In this document: positions 10,401 to 18,472 of the stretch, piece after piece
Layout of the letters: every line of letters begins with the position of its first letter
How positions within the stretch are numbered: position 1 is the first letter of the stretch
Assembly (NCBI GenBank): GCA_040255525.1
Contig: JBDZVD010000012.1
Location: 30,995 to 94,994, forward strand
Direction of reading: 5' to 3'
Source of the DNA: Rugosimonospora sp040255525
Lineage (GTDB): Bacteria; Actinomycetota; Actinomycetes; Mycobacteriales; Micromonosporaceae
DNA: 64,000 nucleotides
Notes under the pieces: generated by a model
Database searches by the model: none
The model's input: the letters and a program-made list of their open reading frames with translations, nothing else
Told to the model about the DNA's origin: nothing
Translations under genes and position numbers: made by a program

Positions 10401-10405
10401 GGTGA
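7397..10405 (+). CDS. FtsX-like ABC permease B1
   Basis: A 1002-residue paralogue of the preceding gene, joined to it by an ATGA overlap, so the two are probably made in equal amounts. Layout is the same: N-terminal helix, outer domain 1 with Cys near 117 and ~127 (CAHLRMLRGRC), central helices, outer domain 2 with CDHGC near 676, and C-terminal helices. Its central helices (LVMLLAAGYATESRRVEVGLLKLRG, split here by topology) and the RWWLVLGESVVAILIGAVLGY segment match permease B2 at 13503 better than either A-type protein. A1 and B1 therefore look like two halves of one heterodimeric permease. Substrate unknown. Confidence 0.85.
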   Translation: MTGLILAMLRARLGQALTALLLAVVAVAAAVAGPAFMTAADRSMIADELSRATPSETMVTATTGVDLTEQRDRTFETGAVGLLTGPGLTPVFAAEFDAFFTGPAGGGAARLVFRQGICAHLRMLRGRCPIGTNEVVLGRATAARLGLDSGQTVAERESTQTRDGPAATGPTGYLSVVGVYEVPDRADRYWGDQHYFDATPGTDGRAAEPVFTSRGTLEALRHTKETQSVDALLDPAALTPGNLATVRASVASAQHRVSATAISAGTQIPALLNRIDADRSTLREVVPLASVPLVILAWLVMLLAAGYATESRRVEVGLLKLRGTSPVARWWLVLGESVVAILIGAVLGYLVGYAVVAVAAHPLLPGAGAVTPSRSALRWAGAAVLGTLVATVLAQRRPFAAPVAELLRQVPPRGSGWRGLVLEAMLYPLTVAAVIEMQANDGKLTGIMLLAPGLVVLTVALLAARAVGPLAGWIGHRALRAGRLGLGLGALRLARRPGAARLLALLVVAVAQLGFAFTATGVASRAETDRVTVEQGAPEVLDVQAVNRGVLLNAVRAADPTGRYAMAVLKVPSLVSGDAPTLAVDSTRLAAVANWRAPHGGLSAARAAAALHPAEPDPVTFHSETLGVDLTVNDLNPAQPLALIAHLAPVDGSPAQVVTVGQLVAGRHTYTATMPGCDHGCRLIGFEVSQPSGAGFPLDAVVHGLYQGDPAEPMSVGLTEQGRWRPPGQVGPARVPVLTAGPDGLAVHLKDTGVGVDAWILPVDAPYPLPVLLTGRLGRDTVGGLDNAPQPVVAAGTVPVLPRLGDHGMLVDLEYAERDSRDTGIAVDPQVWLAADAPANIVDRLRGNGLTVVTTESSAARLRYLNRQGPATGLRFHLLAGALAVALALGGLVLIAAVDRRAAGQLWALRVQGVPRAVVASANRYGYVGLVLAALVLGPLAAGAAWTLTGRSIPLFADGVVLLPPPRLPYWPPLVAALAITALLLAGIALVSARLISAPPEG

Positions 10406-10419
10406 CAGGGGGGAGCGGG

Positions 10420-13400
10420 ATGATCCGGTTGGTCCTGGGCGCGCTGGCCGCGAGGCGGGCGCAGACGGTCACCGTGCTCGTCCTGGCGGTACTCGCGGTC
10501 GCGGCGGCCACCGCCGCCCCGTGGTACGTGCTGGCCGCCGACAACGCCGCGCTGGTCAACGACGTGCTCACCGCGCCGGCCAACCAGCGCGTGGTGAGCA
10601 CCTCACGCACTCAGGACCTGGACCGCGAGCCCGCCGAACTGCTCGACACGTACCGCACCGACGTCGCCTCGGTGCTGGACATCGCCGGCATGAGCATCTA
10701 TTTGGGCATGTCCGAGCTCGCCCGCTACAAGCAGGGCTCGGTGAGCGTCGCGGTGCCGGTGAACTACCGGGACAACATCTGCGACCACGTGGTAGTGACC
10801 GGCCGCTGCCCGAGCGCCCCGGGCGACGCGCTGCTGACCCGGCGCAGCGCGCAGTTGGCGGGGGTCGGCGTCGGGGACGCCATGCCGGTACGGCCGGACG
10901 ACAGCCGGCCCCCGGTGACACTCCGCGTGGTCGGCGTCTACGAACCGGTCGACCCGTCCGGACCGTACTGGTCGGATCCGATCTACGCCCCGCCCAGCGA
11001 CTCCACCGCGGCCGCCGCTCGGACCGATCCGGTGTTCGTCCCGCTCGCCACGTTCGCTCCCCGGGGTCTGGATGCCCCGGAGATCCTGGCGGACGTCACG
11101 CTGCCCCTGGACGCGTTCCGCGCCCCGGGCCTCGGTGACCGGCTCGACCACGCGCAGTTCGAGCTGAGCCAGAACGGCATGCAGGTGTCGTCGGGCAGCA
11201 GCCAGATCATCAACCGGATCGCTCAGGACCAGCAGCTCATCGGCGTCGGCGTACTGGTCGGCGCGGCCCAACTGCTCGTCCTGAGCTGGTTCGCGCTGTT
11301 TCTGGCCGGCCGCTTCACCAGCCAGGACCGGCGCCGCGACGTGGCCCTGCTCAAGCTGCGGGGCGCGACGTTCGGCCGGCTGCTGCGCCTGTCGGCCGGG
11401 CAGATCGCGACGCCCATGCTGGCCGGGACGGTGCTCGGTGTCGGGCTCGGCTACCTGCTCGCCCGACTGACCGCCGGGCAGGTGACCGGTCCCGGGCGCA
11501 CCGCGCTGGCCTGGGAGCTGTCGGCCGGTGCGGTCCTGCTCGCGGTCGCCGGTGCGGTGCTGGCCATCATCGCCTCGGAGTGGCGGATCCTCCGCGCCCC
11601 GGTCGCCGAGCTGCTGCGCCAGGTTCCGTCGCGGGGCGCGGCGCGTGGCGCGGGCGTGGGGCCCGCGCTCCGGCGTGCCGGCGCGGTCGACCTCGCGGTG
11701 ATCGTGCTCGCGGTGGCCGGGGCGTACCAGGTGCGCGCGCAGGGCGGCGTGGACGGCTCGGCTCCCGGCCTGGCGCTGCTCGCACCGGCGCTGGTCGCGC
11801 TCGCGGTGGCGCTGGTGCTGGCCCGCGCTTTGTCCTACCTGGCCGGCCGGCTCGGCGTCGCGGCCCTGCACACCGGCCGGCTCCGGCTCGGGCTGGGCGC
11901 CCTGCAGGTGGCCCGGCGGCCCGGTACCGACCGGGTCTTCGCCCTGCTCGCGGTCGCGGTCGCGGTGCTCGGCACGGCGGCCATGGGGTGGCAGGTGTCC
12001 GCCCAGGCACGGCACACCCGGGCGATGGTCGACGTGGGCGCCGACCGGCAGCTGACCGTACGGGCGGGCAGCCGCCAGCAGTTGCTGACCGCGGTGCGGG
12101 CGGCGGACCCGGGCGGCCGGTACGCGATGGCGGTGGTGTCCAACACCGCCACCATCCAGGGCACGCCGCCGGTACTCGCGGTGGACGCGTCCCGCCTGGC
12201 CGCCGTCGCCGGCTGGCAGCCCGGCTACGGTCCGAGCCCGGCCGCGCTGGCGGCGGCGCTGCGCCCGCCGGCGCCCGCCCCGCTGAGGTTCACCGGTACC
12301 GGCGTGACGGTGGACGCCGCGCCCGCCGCCGGGTCGCCGGCCAGCCGCGTCCTCGTCGACCTGGTCAACGAGGCCACCGGCCAACCGGTGCACCTCGTGT
12401 TCGGCCCGCTTGCGCCCGGGCGGCACACCTACCGGGCGGCGTCCGCCGGCTGCGCGGCCGGTTGCCGGCTGGCCTCGTTCGCGCTGTCCGGGCCGCCCCG
12501 GAAGGGCGGCGGCGACCCTCCCGCCGCCGGAGGCAGCGCGGTCACGCTGTACGCGATCGGGCAGTTGGGTCCCGACGCGACGGTCGCCGGCCCGGCCGTC
12601 CTCGACGACGTGCGGCGCTGGCGCGGTCCGCTGATCGCCCGCCCGTCCGGACCGGTGCTGACCACGGCCGGCGGCGGGTTGACCGTGACGACCCCGCCGT
12701 CGGCTCCGGAGGCGGCCGGCTCGGTGTCGATCGACCGGATCTACCCGGTCGACGTCCCGCTCCCGCTGCCCGGCGTACTGGTCGGCGGGGTACCCGGCCC
12801 CTGGCGGGCCGGCGACTCCACGCTGGCCCCGTTCGGCGTCGACCCACTGCCGGTCCGGGTGGTCGGTACGGCGCCCGCCCTGCCGGTACTCGGCGGCGAC
12901 GGCGTGCTCATCGATCTCGACGCGGCCAACCGGGCGGTGAGCGAGGCGTCCGTCGGCGACATCCAGCAGGTCTGGCTGGCCCGGGGCGCGCCGGCAGGCA
13001 TCGTCGACAAGCTGCGCGCCAGTGGCCTGACTATCCTGCGTACCGACTCGGTCCGCGCGGACCTGACCAGGCTCGGTACCGCCGGGCTCACCGCGGCCCT
13101 GCGGTTCGCGCTGCTCACCGCGGTCGTCGGCGTGCTGCTCGGCGCGGCGGCGGTGACCGTTGCCGGCGCGGTCGAACGCCAGCCCCGGGCGGCGGAGCTG
13201 TCCGCGCTGCGTACCCAGGGGCTGACCGGCGCGGCGGCTCGGGCGATCGGATACGGCGGCTACGTGATCACGGTCGTGCTGGCCGTGCTGTCCGGCGTGG
13301 CCGGTGCCGTACTGGCGCGGGTTCTGGCCGGCTCCGGGCTTCCGGTCTTCGCCGACCTGTGGGCGGTGATCCCGGCGCCCACCGGGCTGCGTCCGCTGCC

Positions 13401-13506
13401 GCTGCTGCTGTCGGCGGCCGGCGCCGCGGTGCCGCTCGCCGTCGCGGCGATGGTCGCCGGTCACCAGCTGAACCGGGCGGTCCACTCCGAAGGTGCCGGC
13501 CGATGA
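10420..13506 (+). CDS. FtsX-like ABC permease A2
   Basis: A 1028-residue FtsX-type permease, 14 bp after B1, with a strong Shine-Dalgarno (GGGGGGAG) before the ATG at 10420. It begins with a helix of the A1 kind (AVLAVAAATAAPWYVLAAD) and keeps both Cys pairs (CDHVVVTGRC near 120; CAAGC near 677) and the LPVLGGDGVLIDLDAANR block that marks the family. The central WFALFLAGRFTSQDRRRDV helix region and C-terminal LPVFADLWAVIPAP resemble A1, indicating that A1-B1 was duplicated to give A2-B2. The open frame extends far upstream of 10420 but only as antisense-like GC-rich noise through B1, so ATG 10420 was chosen. Confidence 0.85.
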   Translation: MIRLVLGALAARRAQTVTVLVLAVLAVAAATAAPWYVLAADNAALVNDVLTAPANQRVVSTSRTQDLDREPAELLDTYRTDVASVLDIAGMSIYLGMSELARYKQGSVSVAVPVNYRDNICDHVVVTGRCPSAPGDALLTRRSAQLAGVGVGDAMPVRPDDSRPPVTLRVVGVYEPVDPSGPYWSDPIYAPPSDSTAAAARTDPVFVPLATFAPRGLDAPEILADVTLPLDAFRAPGLGDRLDHAQFELSQNGMQVSSGSSQIINRIAQDQQLIGVGVLVGAAQLLVLSWFALFLAGRFTSQDRRRDVALLKLRGATFGRLLRLSAGQIATPMLAGTVLGVGLGYLLARLTAGQVTGPGRTALAWELSAGAVLLAVAGAVLAIIASEWRILRAPVAELLRQVPSRGAARGAGVGPALRRAGAVDLAVIVLAVAGAYQVRAQGGVDGSAPGLALLAPALVALAVALVLARALSYLAGRLGVAALHTGRLRLGLGALQVARRPGTDRVFALLAVAVAVLGTAAMGWQVSAQARHTRAMVDVGADRQLTVRAGSRQQLLTAVRAADPGGRYAMAVVSNTATIQGTPPVLAVDASRLAAVAGWQPGYGPSPAALAAALRPPAPAPLRFTGTGVTVDAAPAAGSPASRVLVDLVNEATGQPVHLVFGPLAPGRHTYRAASAGCAAGCRLASFALSGPPRKGGGDPPAAGGSAVTLYAIGQLGPDATVAGPAVLDDVRRWRGPLIARPSGPVLTTAGGGLTVTTPPSAPEAAGSVSIDRIYPVDVPLPLPGVLVGGVPGPWRAGDSTLAPFGVDPLPVRVVGTAPALPVLGGDGVLIDLDAANRAVSEASVGDIQQVWLARGAPAGIVDKLRASGLTILRTDSVRADLTRLGTAGLTAALRFALLTAVVGVLLGAAAVTVAGAVERQPRAAELSALRTQGLTGAAARAIGYGGYVITVVLAVLSGVAGAVLARVLAGSGLPVFADLWAVIPAPTGLRPLPLLLSAAGAAVPLAVAAMVAGHQLNRAVHSEGAGR

Positions 13507-16500
13507 CCCGGCTGGTCTGGTTGATGCTGCGCAACCGGTGGACGCAGGCGGTGACCCTCGCGGTGCTGGCCCTGGTCGCGACGGCCGCCGCGGTCGCCGG
13601 CCCGGCGTACCTGGGTGCGGTCGACCGTGCGGTGGTCGACCGTGAGGTGCGCGCCGCGACCCCGATGGAGCGCGGTATGAGCGTGTCCAACTCGGTGAAG
13701 AAGGAGCAGGGCGACATCGGTGACAGCGCCCCGGACTTCTTCGAGATCGGCGCCGCGCTCATCGGGATGCCGGACTTCACGCCGGTGTTCTCCGTCGACC
13801 TGCCGACCCTCGGCGTGGAGAAGTCGCCGACCTCGGCGAGCCGGTTGGTCTACCGCCAGGACGTGTGCGCCCACCTGGTGATGGTGCGGGGCCGGTGCCT
13901 GATCGGCGGCGCCGAGGTGGTGATCGGCCAACGTACCGCCGGACGCCTGGGTATCACGCCGGGCGTGAGCGTCACCATACGGTTCGCCGAGCTCGACCCG
14001 AGGACTCTGGTGTACGTCCCGGCCGGCGCGCCGTTCACGCTGACCGTGGTCGGCGTGTACCGGGTGTCCGATCCCGGGGCGCCGTACTGGGGCAGCCACG
14101 GCTACTTCGAGCTGGACGCGTCCGGCTTCCGGGCCGAGCCGGTGTTCACCGACCGGGGCGCCATCGGCACGCTCGACCACAATGCCGAGGACGACACCGT
14201 CGATGTGCTGGGCGACCCGGCCGCGTTCGCGCCGGACCGCCTCCCGGCGCTGCGTGCCGAGCTGGCGGAGGTCAACGGCCGCGTCGACGGGCTGGGCGGG
14301 CGCCAGATCTCGGTCAGCACCGGCATCCCGAAACTGCTGGACCGGATCGACCGGGAACGGAAGGTCGCCCACGAGCTGGTACCGGTGGCCGGCGTACCGC
14401 TGGTGGCGCTGGCCTGTTTCGTGATCTTCCTGGCGGTCGGGTACGGCACCGGCGACCGTCGCTTCGAGCTGGGGCTCGTCGCGCTGCGCGGTGCCGGCCG
14501 GCTCACCCGCTGGTTGCTCGCCTCCGGCGAGTACCTGATCGCGATCGTGATCGGGGCGATCCTCGGGTACCCGGTCGGGCTGGCCGCGATGGCCGCCCTG
14601 GCCTCTCTCCGGCTGGACGGTGCCGGGCCGACCTCCGGTGCGCTGCCGTACGCGCTCGTCGCCGGGGTGGGCGCGGTACTGGCCGCGCTGCTGGCCCAGC
14701 GCCGGGAGCTGTTCACCCCGGTGGCCGACCTGCTGCGCCGGGTGGTCGGCGGCGGTCGTGGCTGGCGTTCGCTGGCCGTCGAGGTGGTCGTGGTGCTGCT
14801 CGCCGTGGTGGCCGCGGTCCAGTTGCGGGTCGCGAACGGGCAGCTGGCCGGCGTCGGGATGCTGGTACCGGCGCTGGTGATCCTGGCCGTCGCCCTGCTC
14901 GGGGCGCGGGCCGTGGTACCGCTGGCGAGCCGGTACGGCGCCCGGGCGCTGCGCCGCGGCCGGATGGGCGGAGCCCTGGCCGCGTTGCAGCTCGGCCGCC
15001 GGCCCGGGGCGCACCGGCTGTTCGTGCTGCTGGTCGTCGCCGTCGCGCTGCTCGGCTTCGCGACCACCGCGTTCGGTGTGGCGGCCCGGGCCCGCGCGGC
15101 ACAGGCCGAGGTGGCCTCGGGCGCTGTCCGGGTGGTGACGGTCCGGCCGGTCACCCGGCTCAAGCTGTTGAACGCGACCCGGGCGGCGGACCCGGCCGGC
15201 CGGTACGCGATGGCGGTGGTCAACGGCGCGTCCGGTGCGCCCGGCGACCCGCCGCAGCTCGCGGTCGACACCACCCGGCTGGCCACCGCGGCGATCTGGC
15301 AACCCGGCTTCGGCGGTCCGGGCCCCCGGCACCTGTCCGCCCTGCTGCGCCCCGGCCTGCCCGATCCGACCGCGTTCCGGGCGAACGCGATCGAGCTGGA
15401 CGTGACCTCGGACGACCAGGCCAGGGCCGTCGACGTGCACCTGGTGGTGGTGCTGGCGCCGATGTCCGGCGGCTCGCCGCTCACCGAGGACCTGGGGCGG
15501 CTGTTCCCCGGGGACCAGCGGATGATCACCCAGGTCGACTGCGCGAGCGGGTGCCGGCTGGTCGGCTTCGGCGCGGTGAACTCGGGTTCCGGGGGCTTCG
15601 GGCTGCGGGTGACCGTGCGCCAGATCCGCACCGGCGAGCCGGCCGGGCAGGTCATGCCCGCCGCCACCCTCGCCGCGCCGTCCTCGTGGCTGCCGCAGGT
15701 ACCGGCCAGCATCGACCTGTCCGGCGACACCGACGGGCTGCACCTCTACTACCACAGCCACAGCGGCACCCCGGCCGACGGCTGGATCTCGCCGGCCGAC
15801 CGGCCGGCCCGGCTGCCGGTCGCCGCGACCACCGCGCTGAAGTCCGGCTCCTCGCTGGTCGGGCTGGACGGCCGGGGCACGCCGGTGACCGAGGTGGCTC
15901 GGGTGGATGGCCTGCCCCGGCTGGGTTCGTGCGGGGTACTGGTCGATCTCGAGTACGCGGACCGGGCGGCCAGCGACGCGGGCACCGGCGAGGTGGAGCA
16001 GGTGTGGCTGGGACCGGCCGCACCACCGGACGTGCTGGCCCGGCTGCGGGCGCAGGGCCTCGTGGTGACCGGGGACTCCCGGGTGGCCCAGCTGCGGTCC
16101 GAGCTCGACGGGCAGGGGCCGGCCCTGGCGCTGTGGTTCCACCTGTTGACCGCGGGCCTCGCGGTGCTGCTCGCGGCCGGCGGAAGCTGGCTCGTCGCGG
16201 CGGTCGACCGGGACGGCCGCGCCGGCGACCTCGGCGCTCTGCGGGTCCAGGGCGTCTCCCGCTCGGCCGCCGGCCGTGCCGGGCTCTGGGGGTACCTGGT
16301 GGTCGTCCTCGCGGCGGCGCTGGTCGGCCTGGTGGCCGCGGCGGTGGCGTGGCTGGTGGCAGGCACCGAGATCCCGATGTTCGTGAACCAGGCCGTGCCG
16401 TGGCCAGCGCCGCGGTGGCCCACACCCGGCACGGTGGTCGGGTCCTGCGGGATCGCGGTCGCCATCCTGGCCGGTGTCGCCCTGGTGGCGGCGTACGACC

Positions 16501-16550
16501 TCCGCCGCAGAGTCCGGCGGTACGGGCAGTTGGGGACGGGGAGGGACTGA
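13503..16550 (+). CDS. FtsX-like ABC permease B2
   Basis: A 1015-residue permease whose ATG overlaps the A2 stop as ATGA. Outer domain 1 carries Cys near 120 and 129 (CAHLVMVRGRC), outer domain 2 has CASGC near 678. The helices around VPLVALACFVIFLAVGYGTG and RWLLASGEYLIAIVIGAILGY pair it with B1. It ends in a basic tail (RRRVRRYG) and is followed after 4 bp by the ABC ATPase at 16555, so the whole block 4257-17448 reads as one operon. Predicted partner: A2. The transported compound cannot be told from the sequence. Confidence 0.85.
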   Translation: MTRLVWLMLRNRWTQAVTLAVLALVATAAAVAGPAYLGAVDRAVVDREVRAATPMERGMSVSNSVKKEQGDIGDSAPDFFEIGAALIGMPDFTPVFSVDLPTLGVEKSPTSASRLVYRQDVCAHLVMVRGRCLIGGAEVVIGQRTAGRLGITPGVSVTIRFAELDPRTLVYVPAGAPFTLTVVGVYRVSDPGAPYWGSHGYFELDASGFRAEPVFTDRGAIGTLDHNAEDDTVDVLGDPAAFAPDRLPALRAELAEVNGRVDGLGGRQISVSTGIPKLLDRIDRERKVAHELVPVAGVPLVALACFVIFLAVGYGTGDRRFELGLVALRGAGRLTRWLLASGEYLIAIVIGAILGYPVGLAAMAALASLRLDGAGPTSGALPYALVAGVGAVLAALLAQRRELFTPVADLLRRVVGGGRGWRSLAVEVVVVLLAVVAAVQLRVANGQLAGVGMLVPALVILAVALLGARAVVPLASRYGARALRRGRMGGALAALQLGRRPGAHRLFVLLVVAVALLGFATTAFGVAARARAAQAEVASGAVRVVTVRPVTRLKLLNATRAADPAGRYAMAVVNGASGAPGDPPQLAVDTTRLATAAIWQPGFGGPGPRHLSALLRPGLPDPTAFRANAIELDVTSDDQARAVDVHLVVVLAPMSGGSPLTEDLGRLFPGDQRMITQVDCASGCRLVGFGAVNSGSGGFGLRVTVRQIRTGEPAGQVMPAATLAAPSSWLPQVPASIDLSGDTDGLHLYYHSHSGTPADGWISPADRPARLPVAATTALKSGSSLVGLDGRGTPVTEVARVDGLPRLGSCGVLVDLEYADRAASDAGTGEVEQVWLGPAAPPDVLARLRAQGLVVTGDSRVAQLRSELDGQGPALALWFHLLTAGLAVLLAAGGSWLVAAVDRDGRAGDLGALRVQGVSRSAAGRAGLWGYLVVVLAAALVGLVAAAVAWLVAGTEIPMFVNQAVPWPAPRWPTPGTVVGSCGIAVAILAGVALVAAYDLRRRVRRYGQLGTGRD

Positions 16551-16554
16551 GGGC

Positions 16555-17448
16555 ATGAGCGGATTGGCGGTTGCCTGCCGGCGGGTCGTGCACATCTACC
16601 GGGCATCGGATGCCGGCGACGGCGGCGCGGGGGACATCGTCGCGCTGGCCGGCGTGGACCTGTCGATCAGTCCGGGCGAGATGCTCGCCCTGGTCGGCCC
16701 GTCCGGTTCGGGTAAGTCGACACTGATTTCACTGCTCGCCGGCCTGATGCGGCCGTCCGCCGGACGGGTGAACATCGGCACGTACGACATGGGCAAGCTG
16801 TCCGACTCGGAGATCTCCCGGCTGCGGGGTACCGAGATCGGCGTGGTACTCCAGGGCGCCGCGCGCAACCTGCTCCCGTACGCGGACCTGCACCGCAACA
16901 TCTGGCTCGCCCAGCGCCGCGCGGCCCGTACGTCGGGTATCCAGCTGGACGACCCGGACCGGATCCTGGACCTCGTCGGCCTCGGTGGGCGGGGCCGCGC
17001 GAAGATCGGTGAGCTGGCACCCGGAGCACGCCAGCGAGCCGCCCTCGCGGTCGGCATCGCGGCCGGCCCGGGCCTGCTGCTGGTGGACGAGCCGACGTCG
17101 CAGCTGGACACGCACGGCCGAGACGAGGTGCTGGCCGCGCTGGAGACGGTGAACACCGAGCGTGCCACCACGATCGTGGTGGTCACCCACGACGCCGAGG
17201 TCGGCGCGCGGCTGGGACGCGCGGTGACCATCCGGGACGGGCGGGTCGGCGCCGAGGGGCGGGACGGCCAGGACTTCGCGGTGGTGGCCGGCGACGGTAC
17301 GGTCCAGCTGCCGCCCGAGGTCCTCGGCGTGTACCCGCCGGGCACGCTGTTCACCGTCGATCACGAGGACGGGACGGTTTCGTTGGTGGCCGGTGGCGCA
17401 CACGCGGCGCTGGCACCACCGCATGCTTCCGGTGTCGTGCCAGACTAG
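16555..17448 (+). CDS. ABC ATPase of the FtsX block, with degenerate signature motif
   Basis: A 297-residue nucleotide-binding protein. Walker A GPSGSGKST (near 48), Walker B LLLVDEPTSQLD (near 176) and the VVTHDAE switch (near 211) are normal, but the LSGGQ signature is replaced by LAPGARQR and the Q-loop reads VLQGAAR. The signature of one subunit completes the ATP site of the other, so a homodimer would have two altered sites. A C-terminal extension of ~70 residues (from about 228) has no match I recognise and includes a proline/valine-rich PPEVLGVYPPGTLF stretch, possibly a regulatory domain. Position directly after four permeases makes it their likely motor; the intact ATPase at 711 is an alternative. 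Confidence 0.85.
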   Translation: MSGLAVACRRVVHIYRASDAGDGGAGDIVALAGVDLSISPGEMLALVGPSGSGKSTLISLLAGLMRPSAGRVNIGTYDMGKLSDSEISRLRGTEIGVVLQGAARNLLPYADLHRNIWLAQRRAARTSGIQLDDPDRILDLVGLGGRGRAKIGELAPGARQRAALAVGIAAGPGLLLVDEPTSQLDTHGRDEVLAALETVNTERATTIVVVTHDAEVGARLGRAVTIRDGRVGAEGRDGQDFAVVAGDGTVQLPPEVLGVYPPGTLFTVDHEDGTVSLVAGGAHAALAPPHASGVVPD

Positions 17449-17454
17449 GGAACC

Positions 17455-17533
17455 ATGAGCGAGCACAGCGAGCGAATCATCGGACTCGGAGCGTTCGAGT
17501 CTCATGGCATCGGCGAGCACAGCGAGGTCGGGC
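17455..17533 (+). repeat. Start-codon-linked interspersed repeat (copy 1), 79 bp
   Basis: The element begins ATGAGC and ends immediately before the ATGAGT that starts the next gene. Its first 25 bases agree at 21 positions with the two 80-bp copies at 62235-62394. It also holds CTCATG...CATGAG, an inverted pair near its right end. It is an open frame of 28 codons (MSEHSERI...) whose stop, at 17539-17541, overlaps the downstream start by 8 bases. It lies 6 bp after the ABC ATPase stop. See the copies before ilvN. Confidence 0.75.
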
Positions 17534-18463
17534 ATGAGTGATCCGCGTACCACTCCGTCGATCTTCACCCGCGGCGCGGTCGATCTGAGCGCCCTGCGAA
17601 CCCCGCCACCGGCGACCCCAGCCGCGGGCGACGCGGCCGGCGCCCCGCCGTCGGGCGGGCGCCCCGGTCCGGTGCCGGGGGTGCCGGGTGGTGGCACGGC
17701 GGTTGTCGATGTGAGCGAGGGCACGTTCCAGACCGAGGTGCTGGAGCGGTCGCTGACGACCCCGGTGGTCATCGAGTTCTGGTCGTCGCGGTCGGAGTCC
17801 TCCAAGCAGCTCGCCACCGTGCTGGAGAAGCTCGCGATCGAGGGCAACGGCGCCTGGGTGTTCGCCAGGATCGACGCCGACGCCAACCCGCGGCTCGCCG
17901 ACGCGCTTGCGCTGCCCGGCATCCCGGCCGCGTTCGTGGCGCTCGGCGGCCGGCTCGCCCCGGGCTTCACCGGCGCGGTGCCGGAGGCCCAGCTGCGCCC
18001 GTTCATCGCCGAGGTGCTCCAGGCCGCCGGTGTCCAGGTCGAGACGCCCGCCGATCCCCGCCTGGAGGCCGCCGACGACGCGATGATGAGCGGCGACCTG
18101 GAGGGGGCGGAGCGGGCGTACCGGAAGATCCTCGCCGAATCGCCCGCGGACGCCGTCGCCGAGGCGGGGCTGGCCCAGGTCGGCCTGCTGCGCCGGATCG
18201 AGGGTGCGGACCCGGCGGCGGTGCTCGCCGCGGCGGCCGCGGCGCCGGACGATATCCCGGCGCAGACCCTGGCCGCGGACGTCGAGGTGGTCTCCGGGCA
18301 GGCCGAGGCCGCCTATAAGCGGCTGGTCGACCTGGTGCGGCGGACTGCCGGCACCGACCGGGAGTCGGTACGCCAGCACCTGGTGTCGCTGTTCACCGTC
18401 GCCGGTCCGGACGACCCGGCGGTCATCGCGGCCCGGCGCGCGCTCGCGAGCGCGCTGTTCTAG
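17534..18463 (+). CDS. Thioredoxin-fold/TPR protein (CnoX/YbbN-like), no CXXC
   Basis: A 309-residue protein: a Pro/Gly/Ala-rich N-terminal ~50 residues, a thioredoxin fold (~55-165; TPVVIEFWSSRSESSKQL, later GIPAAFVALGG) and helical TPR-like repeats to the end (LEGAERAYRKILAESPADAVAEAGLAQ). In place of the redox WCGPC there is WSSRSESS with no cysteine, so it cannot act as a disulfide reductase; YbbN/CnoX-type proteins work as chaperones or holdases. ATG 17534 was taken as the start because it is where the upstream repeat ends; an in-frame ATG 30 bp earlier lies inside the repeat. Nine bp separate it from the next gene. Confidence 0.85.
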   Translation: MSDPRTTPSIFTRGAVDLSALRTPPPATPAAGDAAGAPPSGGRPGPVPGVPGGGTAVVDVSEGTFQTEVLERSLTTPVVIEFWSSRSESSKQLATVLEKLAIEGNGAWVFARIDADANPRLADALALPGIPAAFVALGGRLAPGFTGAVPEAQLRPFIAEVLQAAGVQVETPADPRLEAADDAMMSGDLEGAERAYRKILAESPADAVAEAGLAQVGLLRRIEGADPAAVLAAAAAAPDDIPAQTLAADVEVVSGQAEAAYKRLVDLVRRTAGTDRESVRQHLVSLFTVAGPDDPAVIAARRALASALF

Positions 18464-18472
18464 GAGGCGGCC

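Noticed and set aside
13503..13514. Frameshift fusing permeases A2 and B2
   Set aside because: The TGA/ATG overlap is an ordinary ATGA coupling, seen also between A1 and B1, and each protein has a complete N-terminal signal-like helix.
6830..16595. Very long open frames antisense to the FtsX permeases (over 1000 codons each)
   Set aside because: Their composition is the Arg/Pro/Gln/His-rich noise expected opposite GC-ending codons, with no domains or start signals; the sense proteins have membrane topology and paralogy.
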